A stretch of 64,000 nt of DNA, taken from positions 42,819,366 through 42,883,365 of the forward strand of contig NC_088777.1 of the NCBI RefSeq assembly GCF_954871325.1. The letters run 5' to 3'. The notes beneath the pieces were generated by a model. The model had not been told where the DNA came from. It saw only the letters and a program-made list of their open reading frames with translations, and did no database searches. A program made the position numbers and the translations under genes. Source of the stretch: Gordionus sp. m RMFG-2023 (Eukaryota; Nematomorpha; Gordioida; Chordodea; Parachordodidae). Each line of letters begins with the position of its first letter. Within the stretch, counting starts at the first letter, position 1. Shown here piece by piece: positions 36,750 to 50,314 of this stretch.

Positions 36750-39480
36750 GGAATCCATTCAAGGCGGCTTCGACTGATACACGCCATGGACCTGAAAGTA
36801 TTGCTGAATTTAACAAAAAATTAAACAAATTACATGTTATTAATAATAAATATAATTTTAAATAGCTAATTATTTGTAAAAGAAATAAATAAGTAACATT
36901 AAAAGTGTAATTTATTGAACCTAATATTAGCGAGAGCTAGCTTCATCAGACACTAATAAATCGACTGGGTTAATTAGTAGTTCGTAGAGAACAACTCCGA
37001 ACGAATACCTATCTACGCTATAATCTCATAATTAATATAAAATCTTTGTATAAAAAAGAATATATATTTATCTAATAATTTTTAAATTTTAGCTCTAATT
37101 TAAATATAACTTTTGTTACTAATTACTAAAATTTTTAAAGTTAGGTTAAAAGATATTTAAATAAATTTTATATTAAAGATAGGGAGTTATGTAAAAATAA
37201 ATAACATACTTACCATAGTATTCATTACGCATAATCTCGAACACCATGTAAAAGATTGGAGCCATTAACTTTGTCGCCTTTTGCTATGCCCTCCTAATTT
37301 AAGTATTTACGTGAGATACAAACTAGTATTAGCTCGGCTCAACAAATTTAACTACGAATTTTCTCGCAGCATTATATGAATCAATATGATTTTTACACAA
37401 GATTAATAAGAAGAATTAATTACAAGTACTAGAAATGGTAATTTATGAAATAATAAATTCTTAGCAATATTTCTTTCGTTTAAATAATTCCTTTTCAAGG
37501 AATGACAAAATGTTTAAGATATTCTAATCGGTTTCCGGAATTTATTCCTGGTAATTTAAAATTAAGTTTTCAAATTTTGGTTCCTAAATTTATATTTGTT
37601 TCGTGGATCCAAGTATTTTCCAACCAAACTCTGATTAAAATAAAATTGTTATCATATACATGTGCCGCCCCATCATGCAATCAAAAATCGAAAACTATAA
37701 AGGATACTATTTATTTGTATATTTTAAAATGGATAATGTCTGCTTAGGCATTTAATATATATCAATGATTTTGATATTATTACCGCAAATAATAAATATA
37801 GAAAATCATTCGCATGAAAATTCTTTGGGACTTTTGTATTTAAAACGAGATTGTAAAATTTCAATAAATTCTGAAAAATACTTTTGTTGGTTAGAAAGGG
37901 TTAGATTAGGTAGTTTTATGAACACAACTTATGTTTAGTCCAAGTTATACATTATTTAGTGACATTAGATGGTACTTAAAAAAAATACCTCTTGAAAATC
38001 AAACGAAAGAATAAGAGAGATAATAACTGCTCTAAGATATAAAATGGTAGATTGAATTTTAGTAAATCAGAAAAAATTCTCCAAATACGATAGATCGAAC
38101 ATAAGAACTGCTAGATCTTGATAGCACAGATCTATATTCTGATATTCGTTTATAAATGATTAAAATACAAAATATTATTTATTTAAAAATTCGTTTTTTT
38201 TCATTAAAGATCTAATGATATGCTTATATATATCTGTTTGTATTTATTTATTTCTAACTATATTTAATTTTTTTTAAAAAAATTTAATTAACAATTTTAA
38301 ATTAAAAATTTAATACATTAAATTTTAAGTTGGTGCACCGATTAATATCACCCAAAATAAAAGCCGCCAAAAACAGCGCACTGCTGGCCATAGATAGTTT
38401 TATCGGCACAAATGTCTATTATCGAATCTCTTCAAAAATAATTATTTTATATACCTTCAATATGCAAAGTTGCCTAGTTTCACATGGCCTTTCCGGTCTA
38501 AAAGTATACTTTCCGGTTTGATGTCACGATGAATGATCCCTTAAAAGATAAAAAATATATATTGTAATTGAATTTGTAAAAATTTTATATTAAAATAATG
38601 TTTATTAAAAGATGACTAGAAATTAGCTAAAGATAGATTACTTTATCTAAAAGTAACTGTTGCAGTACCAGATATATTTTATATAAAAATAACTTAAAAA
38701 ATGTACTTAATTACGTTAAAATTAACAATAATATATAATAAATACAAGAATATCATTTTAAAAAATATATTTTAAAAACCGTGGTCGTGTAAATATTTTA
38801 TGGCAATCACGATTTCGGCGGAATAAAATATAGCGTGATCTACAGTCTTCCATATCTTTTAAAAGGGATCTAAGATCACCGCCAGAAGTGATATCCCTCA
38901 CTATTATATAGCTACAAAATAAAATAATATGAAATGTTTTTTTTTGAAAGTTCATTCAGACTTTTTAAGTTAACTTTTTAAAAAACGCTCATACCATTAA
39001 AAGATAGGAGAAAAAATTATCTCTTATTACATTAAAGTGATTAGCATGAGGAATATTCAATTAATATATAGAATTCTCATTTTCTTAAATATTTTCTAAA
39101 ACTTTTATATTTTTATACTTTCTCATTAAATCAGTGATAAATAATAAAATACTTACGTGGGATAAAATGCAAAAAGTCCAATCAAGAAAGGATGTTTTTT
39201 GGCTTTAAGAACATTGATTTCTGTTTGAATCCCGACGGAAACCATATTCTATAAAAAATTATGATTTACAATCCAAATTGGAAAAAAAGCTTATAGTGCA
39301 ATCACATTAAATAAAAATATAAATAAATATAAACCTCAACTCTATTGAAATATCGTGTATTGAGAAACTTTAAGGTGGGTGGAATTCTTTAGTTTGACTT
39401 TGAATTCCATCCCAAATGTTCCACTTCCTACGACTCCGTGACATCTAAATTCGAACAATTTCGGCTTCGGTGTTCTTAGA
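36750..39480 (-). pseudogene. Decayed or catalytically dead protein-kinase locus
   Basis: Kinase subdomains appear in order on the minus strand: glycine loop GVVGSGTFG (about 39390-39460), HPFLIGLFAF (39180-39240), SGGDLRSLL (38850-38900), then AIFYSAEIVIAIKYLHDHG, spliced to IIHRDIKPESILLD and GHVKLGNFAY (38455-38545), MAP...EIMRNEYYG (37215-37290), SVDRYSFGVVLYELL (36960-37030) and RVSVEAALNGFL (36740-36800). The catalytic HRD is intact, but DFG reads NFA, followed by a stop before the next donor. The frame shifts by one base between SLLKDMED and AIFYSAEI, and splice phase fails before VDRYSF. Overall similarity is to AGC-type Ser/Thr kinases such as PKN, but not decisively. Most likely a pseudogene; an unrecognised pseudokinase with sequence errors is the alternative. 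Confidence 0.65.
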
Positions 39481-40675
39481 ACTTTATTAATAAAAAATTG
39501 GTATATAAATTAACCAAACCTGAGAAAAAATATATTGTAGAAATAATGGTACATAAATTTAAACTCTTCTCTAATTTCCTGGAATCATGGTCGCTAAACT
39601 ATGCGGGAAATATTTGTTGTACGATTCTATGAATATTAAATAAAAATAAAAATTTTTATACAGAAATTTTAATAATTTTAAGATATTATGAATGAAATAT
39701 CGACTTTGATAAAATTCCCAGTAATAATTTGCAAAACTTAAATGGGCAGAAAGATTATTGGTAAATTAATATTTTATAAATTCAATTAAACTTTGAGGGA
39801 AAAAAATAGGTAAGCGAGTCAAATATTCAGAGAATAAAGTATTTGATTATCTTTATAATTTGTCAAGTCGCGTATGTTCATTTTGGATGTTCGATTAGCA
39901 TTAAAACCTAATTCACTATATTTTGAATATTTTATTAAAAAATTATTATTTAATTTTAGCAAAAAATATTATATTCAAGATTCTAACTAGACATCTTCTA
40001 AATAAAAATACTTGCATCTTTTATTTTTCTCTCTTAATTTCTTTCTTCTTTTTTTAGCACAGCTAATAGATTAATTAGACATTATGCCAAAAATAAATTA
40101 TTTGTTATACGATATGCGATTCTATTATATTCGTATTCTAAGATCTCCAACATAAATATTATTTTTCTGAAAATTCTAATCTAATACATAAAATGATATG
40201 GATTCGGTCTAATTATTCGTTATAATTTTATCCTAATCATTTTGTTAAATTTAAATTCATATTTACTTTTCAAAATATTTTAAATAATTTGATTTTGAAA
40301 AAAACGAATGAAATAATAGTTTTTTTTATCCATCTTCACCTTTTTATCACTTTATTAGCTACACTAAAAACAACTAAATCCATCTAATTTACTTGAAATA
40401 CAAAGGTTTTAATCTATATCAGCATCCGCTCTCATCGCAACCATCCAAGTTAATATCGGGAAATGTATCTTTTTTCTTGTTATTAAGTTTCGCGCATTTA
40501 TGCTTGTCTAATATCGTACAAATCATAAGCATATCTATAATATTTATTTTACCCTATTTCTGAGCCGTTGGAGATTTATCTTTGTGTTTGAGGCAATAAC
40601 AAATTTGCATCATTAAGATTAATGTCAGGAATTTTCATCGCATTGATATTGCGAATGTCATCATTAAAATTCGTT
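39481..40675. other. Intergenic, AT-rich
   Basis: No exon, RNA gene or clear element seen. Confidence 0.5.
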
Positions 40676-41733
40676 CAGTGTTGTTAAAATAGCACGCTAC
40701 CGCGCTACTTTTTTCAGTAGCGGTAGCTTTAGCTGACTACTTACTTAGGACAAAACTATTTTTATTTTCTATTATACAATTATATAAAATGAATTATTTA
40801 TTGCTTGATTAGCCATAATTTAAATTATCTAAATTTACAACACAATCTATAATATTAATATATAGTATTAATATAAAATTCAAAGTTAATATATTATTAA
40901 TTACCTTGTGTATAATAATTATATTTTTAAAATCTTTATTTACCATAATTTAATGCTATATTTTAATATTTTTTTTATAAATGAATTTAAATCTCAGATA
41001 AATTTAAATTTTGAAAATTAAAAAGCTATTCTTCTTATTTTATAATTAATACAATCGCTTTATATAAATTAGATTTCCAGATCTGTATGATGATGATAAT
41101 GTAATAGCTGGTATCGTTCATCCTAGTTTCAAGTTAAATTGGCCATACATTAATTTGACTGAATCTAAAGGGCAACTTGATAGGCTGACGGTAACGTTAA
41201 AAAATGTCATGCCTAACCACGATACTAATACTATAGTTAGATCTAAACCGCGGCCTTCCATAGACGATTTTTTTGAATAATAATAATAATATTATTGAAC
41301 ATCTAGATGCTTTTTTAAAATCTAAAAATACTCATTTAAATATCTTTGATGATTTTTTTCATATAAAAAGTGTGTTTATTAAATTTAATACTGCGTTGCC
41401 CTCAAGTGCTAGTGCTGAACATATTATTTAGTATAGCAAAGCTTATACTTTCTGATGATCGCTCTAGACTTGGGGGACAGTACCGAAATGTTATTATTAT
41501 TAAAGTGCAATATTGAATAAATTATATATATATATGTAACAAATTGTAGTCATGTTTTTATACCAATATTTTATTTGTGGAAATAAAGTTATGTAAAAAA
41601 TATTTTTGAAAAAAATCAAAATAGCGTAAAAAGTAGCTTTAGCTACCCTTTTTTGAAAGTAGCTAATAGCGAGCTACTCATTTATAAACTAGCGATAGCG
41701 CGCTACTTTTAAAAGTAGCGTTTAACAACACTG
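40676..41733 (+). mobile_element. hAT transposon, internally deleted, with near-perfect 8-bp target duplication
   Basis: Ends CAGTGTTGTTAAA and TTTAACAACACTG are inverted repeats, followed by GTAGC-rich subterminal words at both ends. Flanks AATTCGTT (40668-40675) and CATTCGTT (41734-41741) match at seven of eight bases. Inside, plus-strand remnants of a hAT transposase C-terminus are legible: HPSFKLNWPYI near 41120 and, in another frame, VFIKFNTALPSSASAE near 41370-41420, the dimerisation region. Most of the transposase is missing, so the copy is dead. Confidence 0.88.
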
Positions 41734-43999
41734 CATTCGTTTCTCCCACTCCTTTCAGATCAATGTATTTTCTCTTTACCAATTTTTCAAAGAACTGTCT
41801 AATTTTTCCTTTTTGTTTAACTAATAAAATTAAATTAAAGTCTATAATATATATTAACTTTTTTTAGAAGTTGATTTTCAGATTTTTTTTTATCACCAAA
41901 TAAAAATTTCATCATAATATTTTTCATGTTAGATTTTACAAATTAATTTTATATAAAATGATACAAGAAGAATATTTGCTTATAATTCAAAGATATTGAT
42001 TATTGAAAGATAAACTGATTGTTAAACTAAAACTTAATATTACTAAAATTTGTTTGTTGAAACCTCTTATGACAAATCAAATTTCATAAACCAAAATTAG
42101 AAATTTGAACATGCAACCCGAGAAACTGGGCGAACCGGAATTATAACCTAGAATTATTAAATTATGTGAAATACACCCAAAATGTGAATTTATCTTACAA
42201 TAACCTTTTCCTGATTTGGTTCTAACAACTGCAAATAATCAAATTTCTACTATTTTTTGTACCATTGAGATAAATAAAAAGCTACTCGATTATTCTCGTA
42301 TCATGTCAATTGAGCAAATATAATTTTAAGTGAATTTAAAAATTAATTATGCGAAATTCTTTTCGTTAAACATTTATTTCGAAATCAATATCTCTAACCC
42401 CGTTATGTCTAATTTATTTCCTCAAAATTTGAACCTCGAACACTTGTTGCGAATATATTTTGGTAATACATTTACCGATCCTTTATAACGAATATATTTC
42501 CGCGAATAAATATGCCCGAAGTTAGCATCAAATATACGGGAAAAAATGCATATATTGCTGAGTATTTATTTCAATCTTAATTCATAAGCATGAAATATCT
42601 GAAATGCATCAAGTAACTTATTCTTACAAGTAAGCAAGAGTTGACTCAAATTTGACCTTTATCTAATGAGATAAAAAAATAATTTAGCAATTTCCTATTG
42701 ATCCATTATACATGGTTGATGCAATCAAAAGTTTGCAAATATCCTGAGGTAGAATCCTTTCCCTTCCTTCTTAGGTTTTAAAAAACCTGCAGCTAAGAAT
42801 TTTAAAAGATTGATTTTGTTATGTAAAATTTGATTTTCTCAGAATTCTTTTATTATATTTTTGTTTTATTTTAATGATTTTTTTTAATTATGTATAAATA
42901 AGAATTAAAGGTGAATCATTTTAAATCTCATATTTCCCCAGAAAATCGTTCTTTTCTTTTTCTGAACCCTGGGAACATAAATCTCAGGACAAATTCTTCA
43001 ATATTAATACATTTTAAAAGTTTTTTAGAAATTCACGCCACATTTTTTCCTTGGTTGCTTAGATTATAACTACCAACCGCTAAGATTATCGATTTATTTT
43101 CATCTAAATCCTCCTTACTTTGATTCGTATCGTCAGATTGCTCACTCAATAAATGAATGTTCTTTTATAATCTTTATTCTCCAGTATTGACTAAATTGTT
43201 TTATATAAATAATTATAACATTTATAATTACAATTAATAATTAAATATTATATGATTTCTTAAAATAAAATTGATTTGATACTTGTTTGTTCCTTAGATA
43301 TTAATATCGGAACAAAATTATTTAACACAAATGAATATGAAGACAAAAAATGTTATATACAGTTAATTAAACAAAGTCTAAACAAAATAAAAATATTTAT
43401 AAAGATCGATTACAGGGGCTGAAAGTTTAGCATAGTATAGCTGTAAAAATTTAGCAATTTTTGATCAATTAATTTTAAAAGGATGAATAAGCTTTGAAAA
43501 TTAGAAATAATATAATCAACAGCTTTCTTTATACTGAAATGAATAAAATTTACTTATTAGTATTTCGATTAAAATATTTTGTTTTTTAAATATTAAAAAA
43601 TATTTCTTAAAAACATATTTTGACAAAATATTCCAACTTTATTTTCATTTGAGCGTCTAAAAATTTATTATAGTAATGTGATAACGTGATCATCGAACTT
43701 TGAAATGTATGTTAATTTAATTTATTTCTCCAAGTTAATTTCTTAGTTGTAGAATTTTTATTCTATCTTAAAAAAGCCGTGCGATTTTTGAGAGTAAGTT
43801 AGTTCCAACTGGGAAAGTTACAAGCACTCTTGTTGATCACATCACACGCCATATTAACAGGTTATCAATAGAAATGGCAAATGATTATAAAAAATATTAA
43901 TTATTATTCCTAATAATTAAATAAAATAAATAATTTAAATAGAATAATTATATCCCAAAACCAATTATTTATTTTGTCTTCAATTAATACAAATATCAA
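41734..43999. other. Intergenic, AT-rich
   Basis: No supported gene. No open frame with recognisable similarity on either strand. Confidence 0.5.
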
Positions 44000-44004
44000 G
44001 TATA

Positions 44005-44632
44005 ACATATTTACAATTTATGTTTTTACCCATTTTCTTCAAAAATATATAAAATTTTAAAATTGACGATTATGGCCATTGTCACATGGTACATCCTCAT
44101 TTAAATTTTAATTATTGACACTTTTATATTATATATCCCCGTTTAATTTTAATTTAACATGTTTACAATTTATATTTTTATCCATTTGATCAAAAGAATT
44201 TAAAAATAACCATTAAAACAATTGTCACTTTTTATTGTACATCCTTATTTAAATTTTAATTTAACATGTTTACAATTTATATTTTACCCATTTGCTTCAA
44301 GAAAATTTTAAAAAGCTAAAAATTAAGGATTATTACAATTGTCACTTTTCTATGGTTCTTCTTCCCTAAAATCTCAATTTAACATAATTTATTATTTTAC
44401 CCATCTGCTTCAAAAAAATTGAAAAAAGTTTAAAAATACGATTATGACAATTATCACTTTTCTATGGTTCGCTTAAATACTATTGATTTCTTTATGATCT
44501 ATATTTTTACTCATTTGCGTTAAAAAAACCTTAAAAGTAAGGATTATATGACAATTGTCTCTTTTTTATGGTTCATCTTCACTGAAAACTCAATTTATTA
44601 TGTTTACAGTTTAATTTTTACCTCGACTATAC
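44005..44632. repeat. Degenerate tandem array, unit about 110 bp, five to six copies
   Basis: The words ACATGTTTACAATTTATATTTT, ACCCATTTGCTTC and GACAATTGTCACTTTTCTATGG recur in the same order. Copies start near 44005, 44157, 44264, 44382, 44494 and 44600. Spacing is 106-118 bp except the first (152). Copies have drifted, so the array is not recent. Confidence 0.75.
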
Positions 44633-44639
44633 ACTGATG

Positions 44640-46844
44640 CAAGTTGGGCTTTAAAATTCAATATATATAGGTCAACCAAGCTGACTAAATTGTTCGACTA
44701 AGCAGACCATATTGAAACTTTAGTCGACTATCGATTAATTTAGTCGCTAACGTTTTTAGTTGATTTTCGACTAGTCATAGTCGGAGGAACTCAACTAATT
44801 AACAACACTAAACAATTATTACGATATTGGCCTTGTGATATTAAATTCGCTATAATATTCGCGAAATAGTTTTTGCTATTATGCCTTTCGATAATGATTT
44901 CGCTATAAAATTTTCATGATTATTGATTCTTTACTTGTAATGTATTCGCTTTAAAGGTTTTGCTATAAATAATTCCCGATATTGTCTTCGCGGAAAAGTA
45001 TTCGCTAATGTGGATTCGCGATAAAATTCATTCGCAATAAACGACATTGTGATAAAAGTTTCACTGAATTGACATGAAACCCCTCTTTCTAGTATCAAAG
45101 ACTCTAAACCAGGAATAAAACAAACTAGTTTCATTCTCAAATTATTTTGTTAATCTAGCAAGTCGATCCATCGGGCCCGACCAGTTGGCTCATCAGGCCC
45201 ATTGGATCAGATCTGATATATAGCTAAATAGGTTGGCTTGGGTTTAAGGTCCTTTTTTGGCTTAAACCTTTCTTGGTTTTCGGCCAAGTCGACCCAACAA
45301 TCACTAGTGTTTACTTATAATAGTATGATTAAATAAATATAGATTCTACAATAGTTTGAATTGTTTACATAATTAATTAATGATGAGTTACAATTTTAAG
45401 TACCCGAATGAATTAATATATTTTATTAAAAATAAATTAATATCAATTTAAAATGAAATCCTTATTTGACAATAATAGTTTAGTTTTCATTGTAATATCT
45501 TATTTATTAATAAATATTCTATATATTTTTTAACAATTCACATATATAATTCCAATAGTACCAAAATATTTTAGTCGGATCTGGATTTTAATCCAACCTA
45601 CATGATAATATATATGAATTATATTTGTTTTTTAGTCAGATTCTAGCAGCAGTGATACTGAGTTTATAGATGTGAAATATTATTTTATTATTACTAAGTG
45701 GAAGGTTAACGAACAAATAGTTTTTTGTAATATATACTTTTTTTATTAGTATGTTGCTTGTTTTTAGAAAATTAACTATATTATTTTAAAAAATGTATCG
45801 GAATAAGATTTTTACAAAATATAAGTTTGCGAATAGTAAAGTTTAACAAAATAAGATCTGTAAATATTTAATAACATCAATTATTCAATTCATCTAATAC
45901 TAACTAATGATTCTTTTTCTTGATATAGATCTAGATAGGCATAAAACAATAAAGCGAAAGAAGCAATGATCCAATAAAGGGCTTTTATACATACCTCGAT
46001 GGAAGACCGATTATCTCGAACCACGTGTAGATATATATTATCCTTTAGCAAAATCAAATTATATCTTACTCAAATTATAGCACTTCCTGGAGTTGGGTCG
46101 CTTCTCAGATGGATTAAACGGTTTGATTTTATAAAACAGCGAATTCTATATTCTATCTAGAAAAATATTACTAAAACCTGAAGATTTTGCTTATAGGTGG
46201 CACAAAGTTTGTATTGGGCATTTAAATTTTGATTATAATCAGTTGTATCAATAAATCATGGTTTAAATTATTTTACAATTTTGTTCATTTTCAGATTATC
46301 TTATGGCATAAAATAATTATATATTTTGGATTTTCGAATCATGTTGAGAATATTTTTAAAAATTCAGGATGGGGAAAATTCTTTCCTTTCTACAAGTTGA
46401 ATCGAATATAAAATTTTCCTTTCTTTAGTTCTTTAACATTTATAATTTTTATTTGACAAATTAGATCATAGTGTTTATATATATATTTTATCAACAATTC
46501 CCATTAAATGCAAGGAAGCAGAATTATACTATTTAAATCTAAATCTGTCATTCTTTAACTACAAGATTGATTAAAATCACGATATAAATAAAATAATAAT
46601 AAATCGACTTAAAAAAGAAATTATATTCTTGTCACCTTACTTGCCTTTCTAAAAATTAGAAGCAAATAGTATTTTTTTTTGAAAGGCTTCTCTTTTTCTA
46701 CGATAAACATAACCATATCAAACCAGTTTTGATCTCTATGTTTTTTATAAACATGTTATTTTTTTAATATACCATTATCACACTTTTTTCTTATAAATAG
46801 GAACGAAAAACTAAACATGGACATTTTAAGTTTCGACTATATGG
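44640..46844. other. Intergenic with hAT-like fragments
   Basis: 44640-44810 is rich in GTCGACTA/TAGTCGAC words and ends AATTAACAACACTA, like the hAT terminus at 41721-41733. 45150-45300 holds GGCCCGACC and GGTTGGCTTGGG words like other GC-rich fragments here. No gene seen. Confidence 0.4.
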
Positions 46845-46852
46845 ATTATAAT

Positions 46853-48124
46853 TAGACCTGCGCGCCGACAGATTTATCGGTGGCGGCGTTTCTTTTTTTT
46901 AAACGATCGGCTGGCGGCGGCGAATCGATTTAGACACCGCCATAAAAATCGGCGGCGACGCGGCGGCGTCATACACTTTTCTAACCTCAATTTTTTATTT
47001 AAAATGATAAATTCATTGAAAACACTTTTAAAATAAAATTTATGCTTTATTATGCTTATAACTATAATTAACGATTTTATTAAGTTATAATTATAATGTA
47101 TAAATATTTTTTATTTAGATTTATAGGTCATAATGATGATCTTTTAGAGTTCAGAGTGAACACAGCTATGAAAAATATGCGCTTGCTGGGTGTGCTCGTA
47201 GCTGGAACGCACAGAACCTTTCTAGTTAATATTGAAAGTTTAGGAAGATCCAATGCTCTTATCTTCCAAAAATCTAAGATATCTTTTATCTCTAAATCTT
47301 AAGGCGAAAATAATAAATAACACTCTTTTTCTAAACTAGTTAAATAGCCTTGTTGTTCCAGATTATTGTTATGAATAGATGAATGTTTGGAAGCTAATGA
47401 CTTAAAATAATCGAATTCTGAAGCAACTTCCGTCGTTTCACATTCGGTTAATTCGTCCGTGTAAGGCAACAAGAGAGATAGCGTGTTGGCATATAAATTA
47501 TACTAAGTTTATAGATTGAAAACGAAGCTCCAAAAAGCAAAAAAATAAAACAAAGAAAAATAATATTAAAAAAACTAATTTTAAAATACTCCTGAAGATC
47601 GGTTATTGGAAATATATGATCAAATTTAGTAGCATATTTTGTTTAAGGGATGTGGAGGACTATCATATTCGTTTACAATTTAATGATTTTTAATATCACT
47701 ACGAATTAATAAGGATAAATTTATAGTAAATCCTTTTTGGACAGATAAAAATTCAACAGTTTTTTGAAAGTATTAAGAAAATTTAAAAGTTTATGCACCA
47801 AGTGGCAATTGGAGTTAAATAATTTGAGATCCGGTTTCTCCATTCTATTTAATAGGTATGTTTATGTTATAATGGCAATAAAATGCCTTTTATGATAAAA
47901 AATCAAATGTTTTTCTAGCAAATAATATTTATTAATTTTTAAAAATAAAATCGCATTTTTTAATATTAAAAAATATTTAATGATTTTTTTTTCCTAATTA
48001 CAATTCATAAATAATATATTAAATAAATTTTTTAATAATATAAAATACGTATCACGTCGCCGAATTTTTCTGACACCTTTTTGGCGTAGGCGTGGTCAAA
48101 AATCACCAGCGGCACATAGTTCTA
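46853..48124 (-). mobile_element. hAT transposon with perfect 8-bp target duplication and transposase remnant
   Basis: Ends TAGACCTGCGCGCCGACAG and (reversed) TAGAACTATGTGCCGCTGG, flanked on both sides by ATTATAAT (46845-46852 and 48125-48132). GCGGCG-rich subterminal words stand out against the AT-rich background. On the minus strand at about 47100-47520 the hAT dimerisation domain is legible (LDFWKIRALDLPKLS, then TRKVLCVPATSTPSKRIF and LNSKRSSL), with an in-frame stop before it and another after SKRSSL. The rest of the transposase is lost. Confidence 0.9.
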
Positions 48125-48210
48125 ATTATAATTTTTTATGATTGCTACGCTATATATTGAATTAAACGATATATTAAAGAAAACAATCGTATTAAATATG
48201 ATTACTATTA

Positions 48211-49257
48211 AAAGCTCCCGAATTGATTTATAGCCTCAAATAGTTAAGAGGTGCGACTCCAGACCAAACCCACATTTTTCTTAATCTTGATAGGTCTAAA
48301 TTGTTAGATAACTTAAATCAAACACTCGGATAGTTCCAGCAACTCCTGTCGAACCCCGATTATTCTTTCATTTTGCTTCATTATGACTAAATTTGATGAT
48401 AACTTAAATCCAGAGGTGCGGCTCCAGCTAATCCTTGCCAAAACACCCGTTTCCATTTATTTTTGTAGATTCTAGGGCATTGATTAAAGCACTTACAAAA
48501 CCAGGTCTCCAAGGCACCACCCCAAAACTATCGTTATCGAAATCACTCCCACCCCATAGTTCGTGGGGCTCATATATTCAGCCACGAATATTCCACTAGG
48601 ACCCGATTTTGATGGTGCCTTAACCATTGTCCTAAAATCTATAGAAAGAATGTATATGGAAAGGGGTGTTTTGAAATGCTGGGGTCGTACCCTGAACCGG
48701 AAAATGATCTTTTATAGAATAATCAATCCAAACCGTGATCCTAAATAAAACGACCAGATCTGGACTGGTCTTTTAATTTTTCTGGTATTTTAAAATATTT
48801 TTGTTTTTACCTAATTCTTTTCTAGTTTATTGTGATTATAAGTTAAATGCTTCTTTAAAAAAACTTATGGATTTCATATTGCAAAATAAAAATGAAAGAA
48901 AAATTCACAAAAACTAAAATACCTACTTTAGGAAAATAACATAAAATTTACAAAAAAATAAGATTAATTGAATAAAACAAACTTAAATATTAATAAGACA
49001 GGTCCAGACTGTGCTCCTCAAAAAAGATGAGTTCAGTCCAGTCTAAGACCGATAGGAAAGGATTGTTGACCTTCACTAGTTTAAGTTATCTAAGGAACAA
49101 CTGGAGACGCACCACAGAGATATCTGAGTTAGATTTAAGTTATTTAACATTTAAGACCTAAAGGATCAAGAATAAAGAAAATGGGGGTTTGCCAAGAAGC
49201 TGGAACCTTAACTCAGAGATAATCTAAGATTTAAATAAATTCGGGAGTTCTTGATAA
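48211..49257. mobile_element. Long-terminal-inverted-repeat (foldback) element
   Basis: The left half from AGCTCCCGAATTGATTTA is repeated inverted in the right half ending TAAATTCGGGAGTTCTT. Correspondence can be followed for about 250 bp per arm (blocks such as TTAAGTTATCTAA, GGTGCG-CTCCAG, CCCCCATTTT), with many differences. It ends in a central CCAGATCTGGACTGGTC / GGTCCAGACTG hairpin. Long TIRs suggest a Mutator-like or foldback element, but no transposase or target duplication was found. Confidence 0.6.
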
Positions 49258-50314
49258 TATATTTAATACAAAAGGTTATCTTTAATCTCATTTATTTCAG
49301 CATAATGTAACATTCATAAACAAAGGGAGGTAAATAATTATAACCCGTAAAATCGAAACTTTTACGACATAAAAGTAAAAATTAATGATCCAGTGTTTAG
49401 TTTTTTGTTCCTATTTAAAGGGGAAAAAATAGATCTAAATACATTATTTATAATCTTGGATTATAATATATTAAGAATATTTTAATTTCTCAACTTACAT
49501 GAACTTTAATAGCAGAGAAGAGATGTGCTGTGAAGTAGCATTAATTGTAAATCAATCACTATATTAATGTAACCAATTATTAAGTGATTCAATTACTATA
49601 ATATGCATTCAATTTTTATAATACCAATTTATATTTTTAATTAAATTCATTATTCCCTTTCTATCGATTTAGAACATAGAGACATTAATAAAATATAAGA
49701 TTTACAATTAATACATATATTACATACTGTATCGAGAGTCCAAATCTTTACCTTATGGATCCAGCTGGTTCTTTTAAAATAACAGAATCTTAATTGGCTC
49801 TTTTTTATTTATATATATTAATGCACTTATTCATTTATTTATTTTACAAAATATAAGTTACAACACAAAGAACACTAGATGAAATATCAATTATTGTGGA
49901 ATTGTTTTTTATATAATTAACATTATTAGTGATTTAAATTTACATTCTACTTATAAAAGAGTTAATAAATATTTTTTCTACAAGATCCAGCACTGGAACA
50001 GCTAATTAAATTTTATTATAAAGTACAAGAGCCAGAAAAAAATTGAAGATGGTACATCTCTAAAAATTATCTCATCACTTATATATAGAAGGTTTTTATG
50101 CACAAATGTAACAGTAGATACAATATAAAAAAATAGAATGTTCTCCAATAAAAGCTATTTGAAAAAAATAGGACATAGATATTTATATTTTTAACAAAAT
50201 TAACCAAAAAAACTTGAAAAATACCTAATAAAAAATTATAATCATTCATTATTTATAAAGAAATTAAATATAAGACCAAATATAATCTATATATAATATA
50301 AGTTTGATATCCCT
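49258..50314. other. Intergenic, 3' flank of snf
   Basis: Very AT-rich; no gene or element recognised. Confidence 0.5.

Noticed and set aside
36750-39480. Naming the kinase locus PKN or aPKC.
   Set aside because: Several segments resemble AGC kinases (HPFLIGLFAF, SGGDL) but subdomain XI and the HRDIKPE form are generic, and the activation segment is unreadable.
44005-44632. Regularly spaced repeats as a CRISPR array.
   Set aside because: The whole unit of about 110 bp repeats, with no constant-repeat/variable-spacer pattern, and the DNA is eukaryotic.
46229-46411. Plus-strand 60-codon frame.
   Set aside because: Phe/Ile/Asn-rich translation of AT-rich DNA with no recognisable motif.
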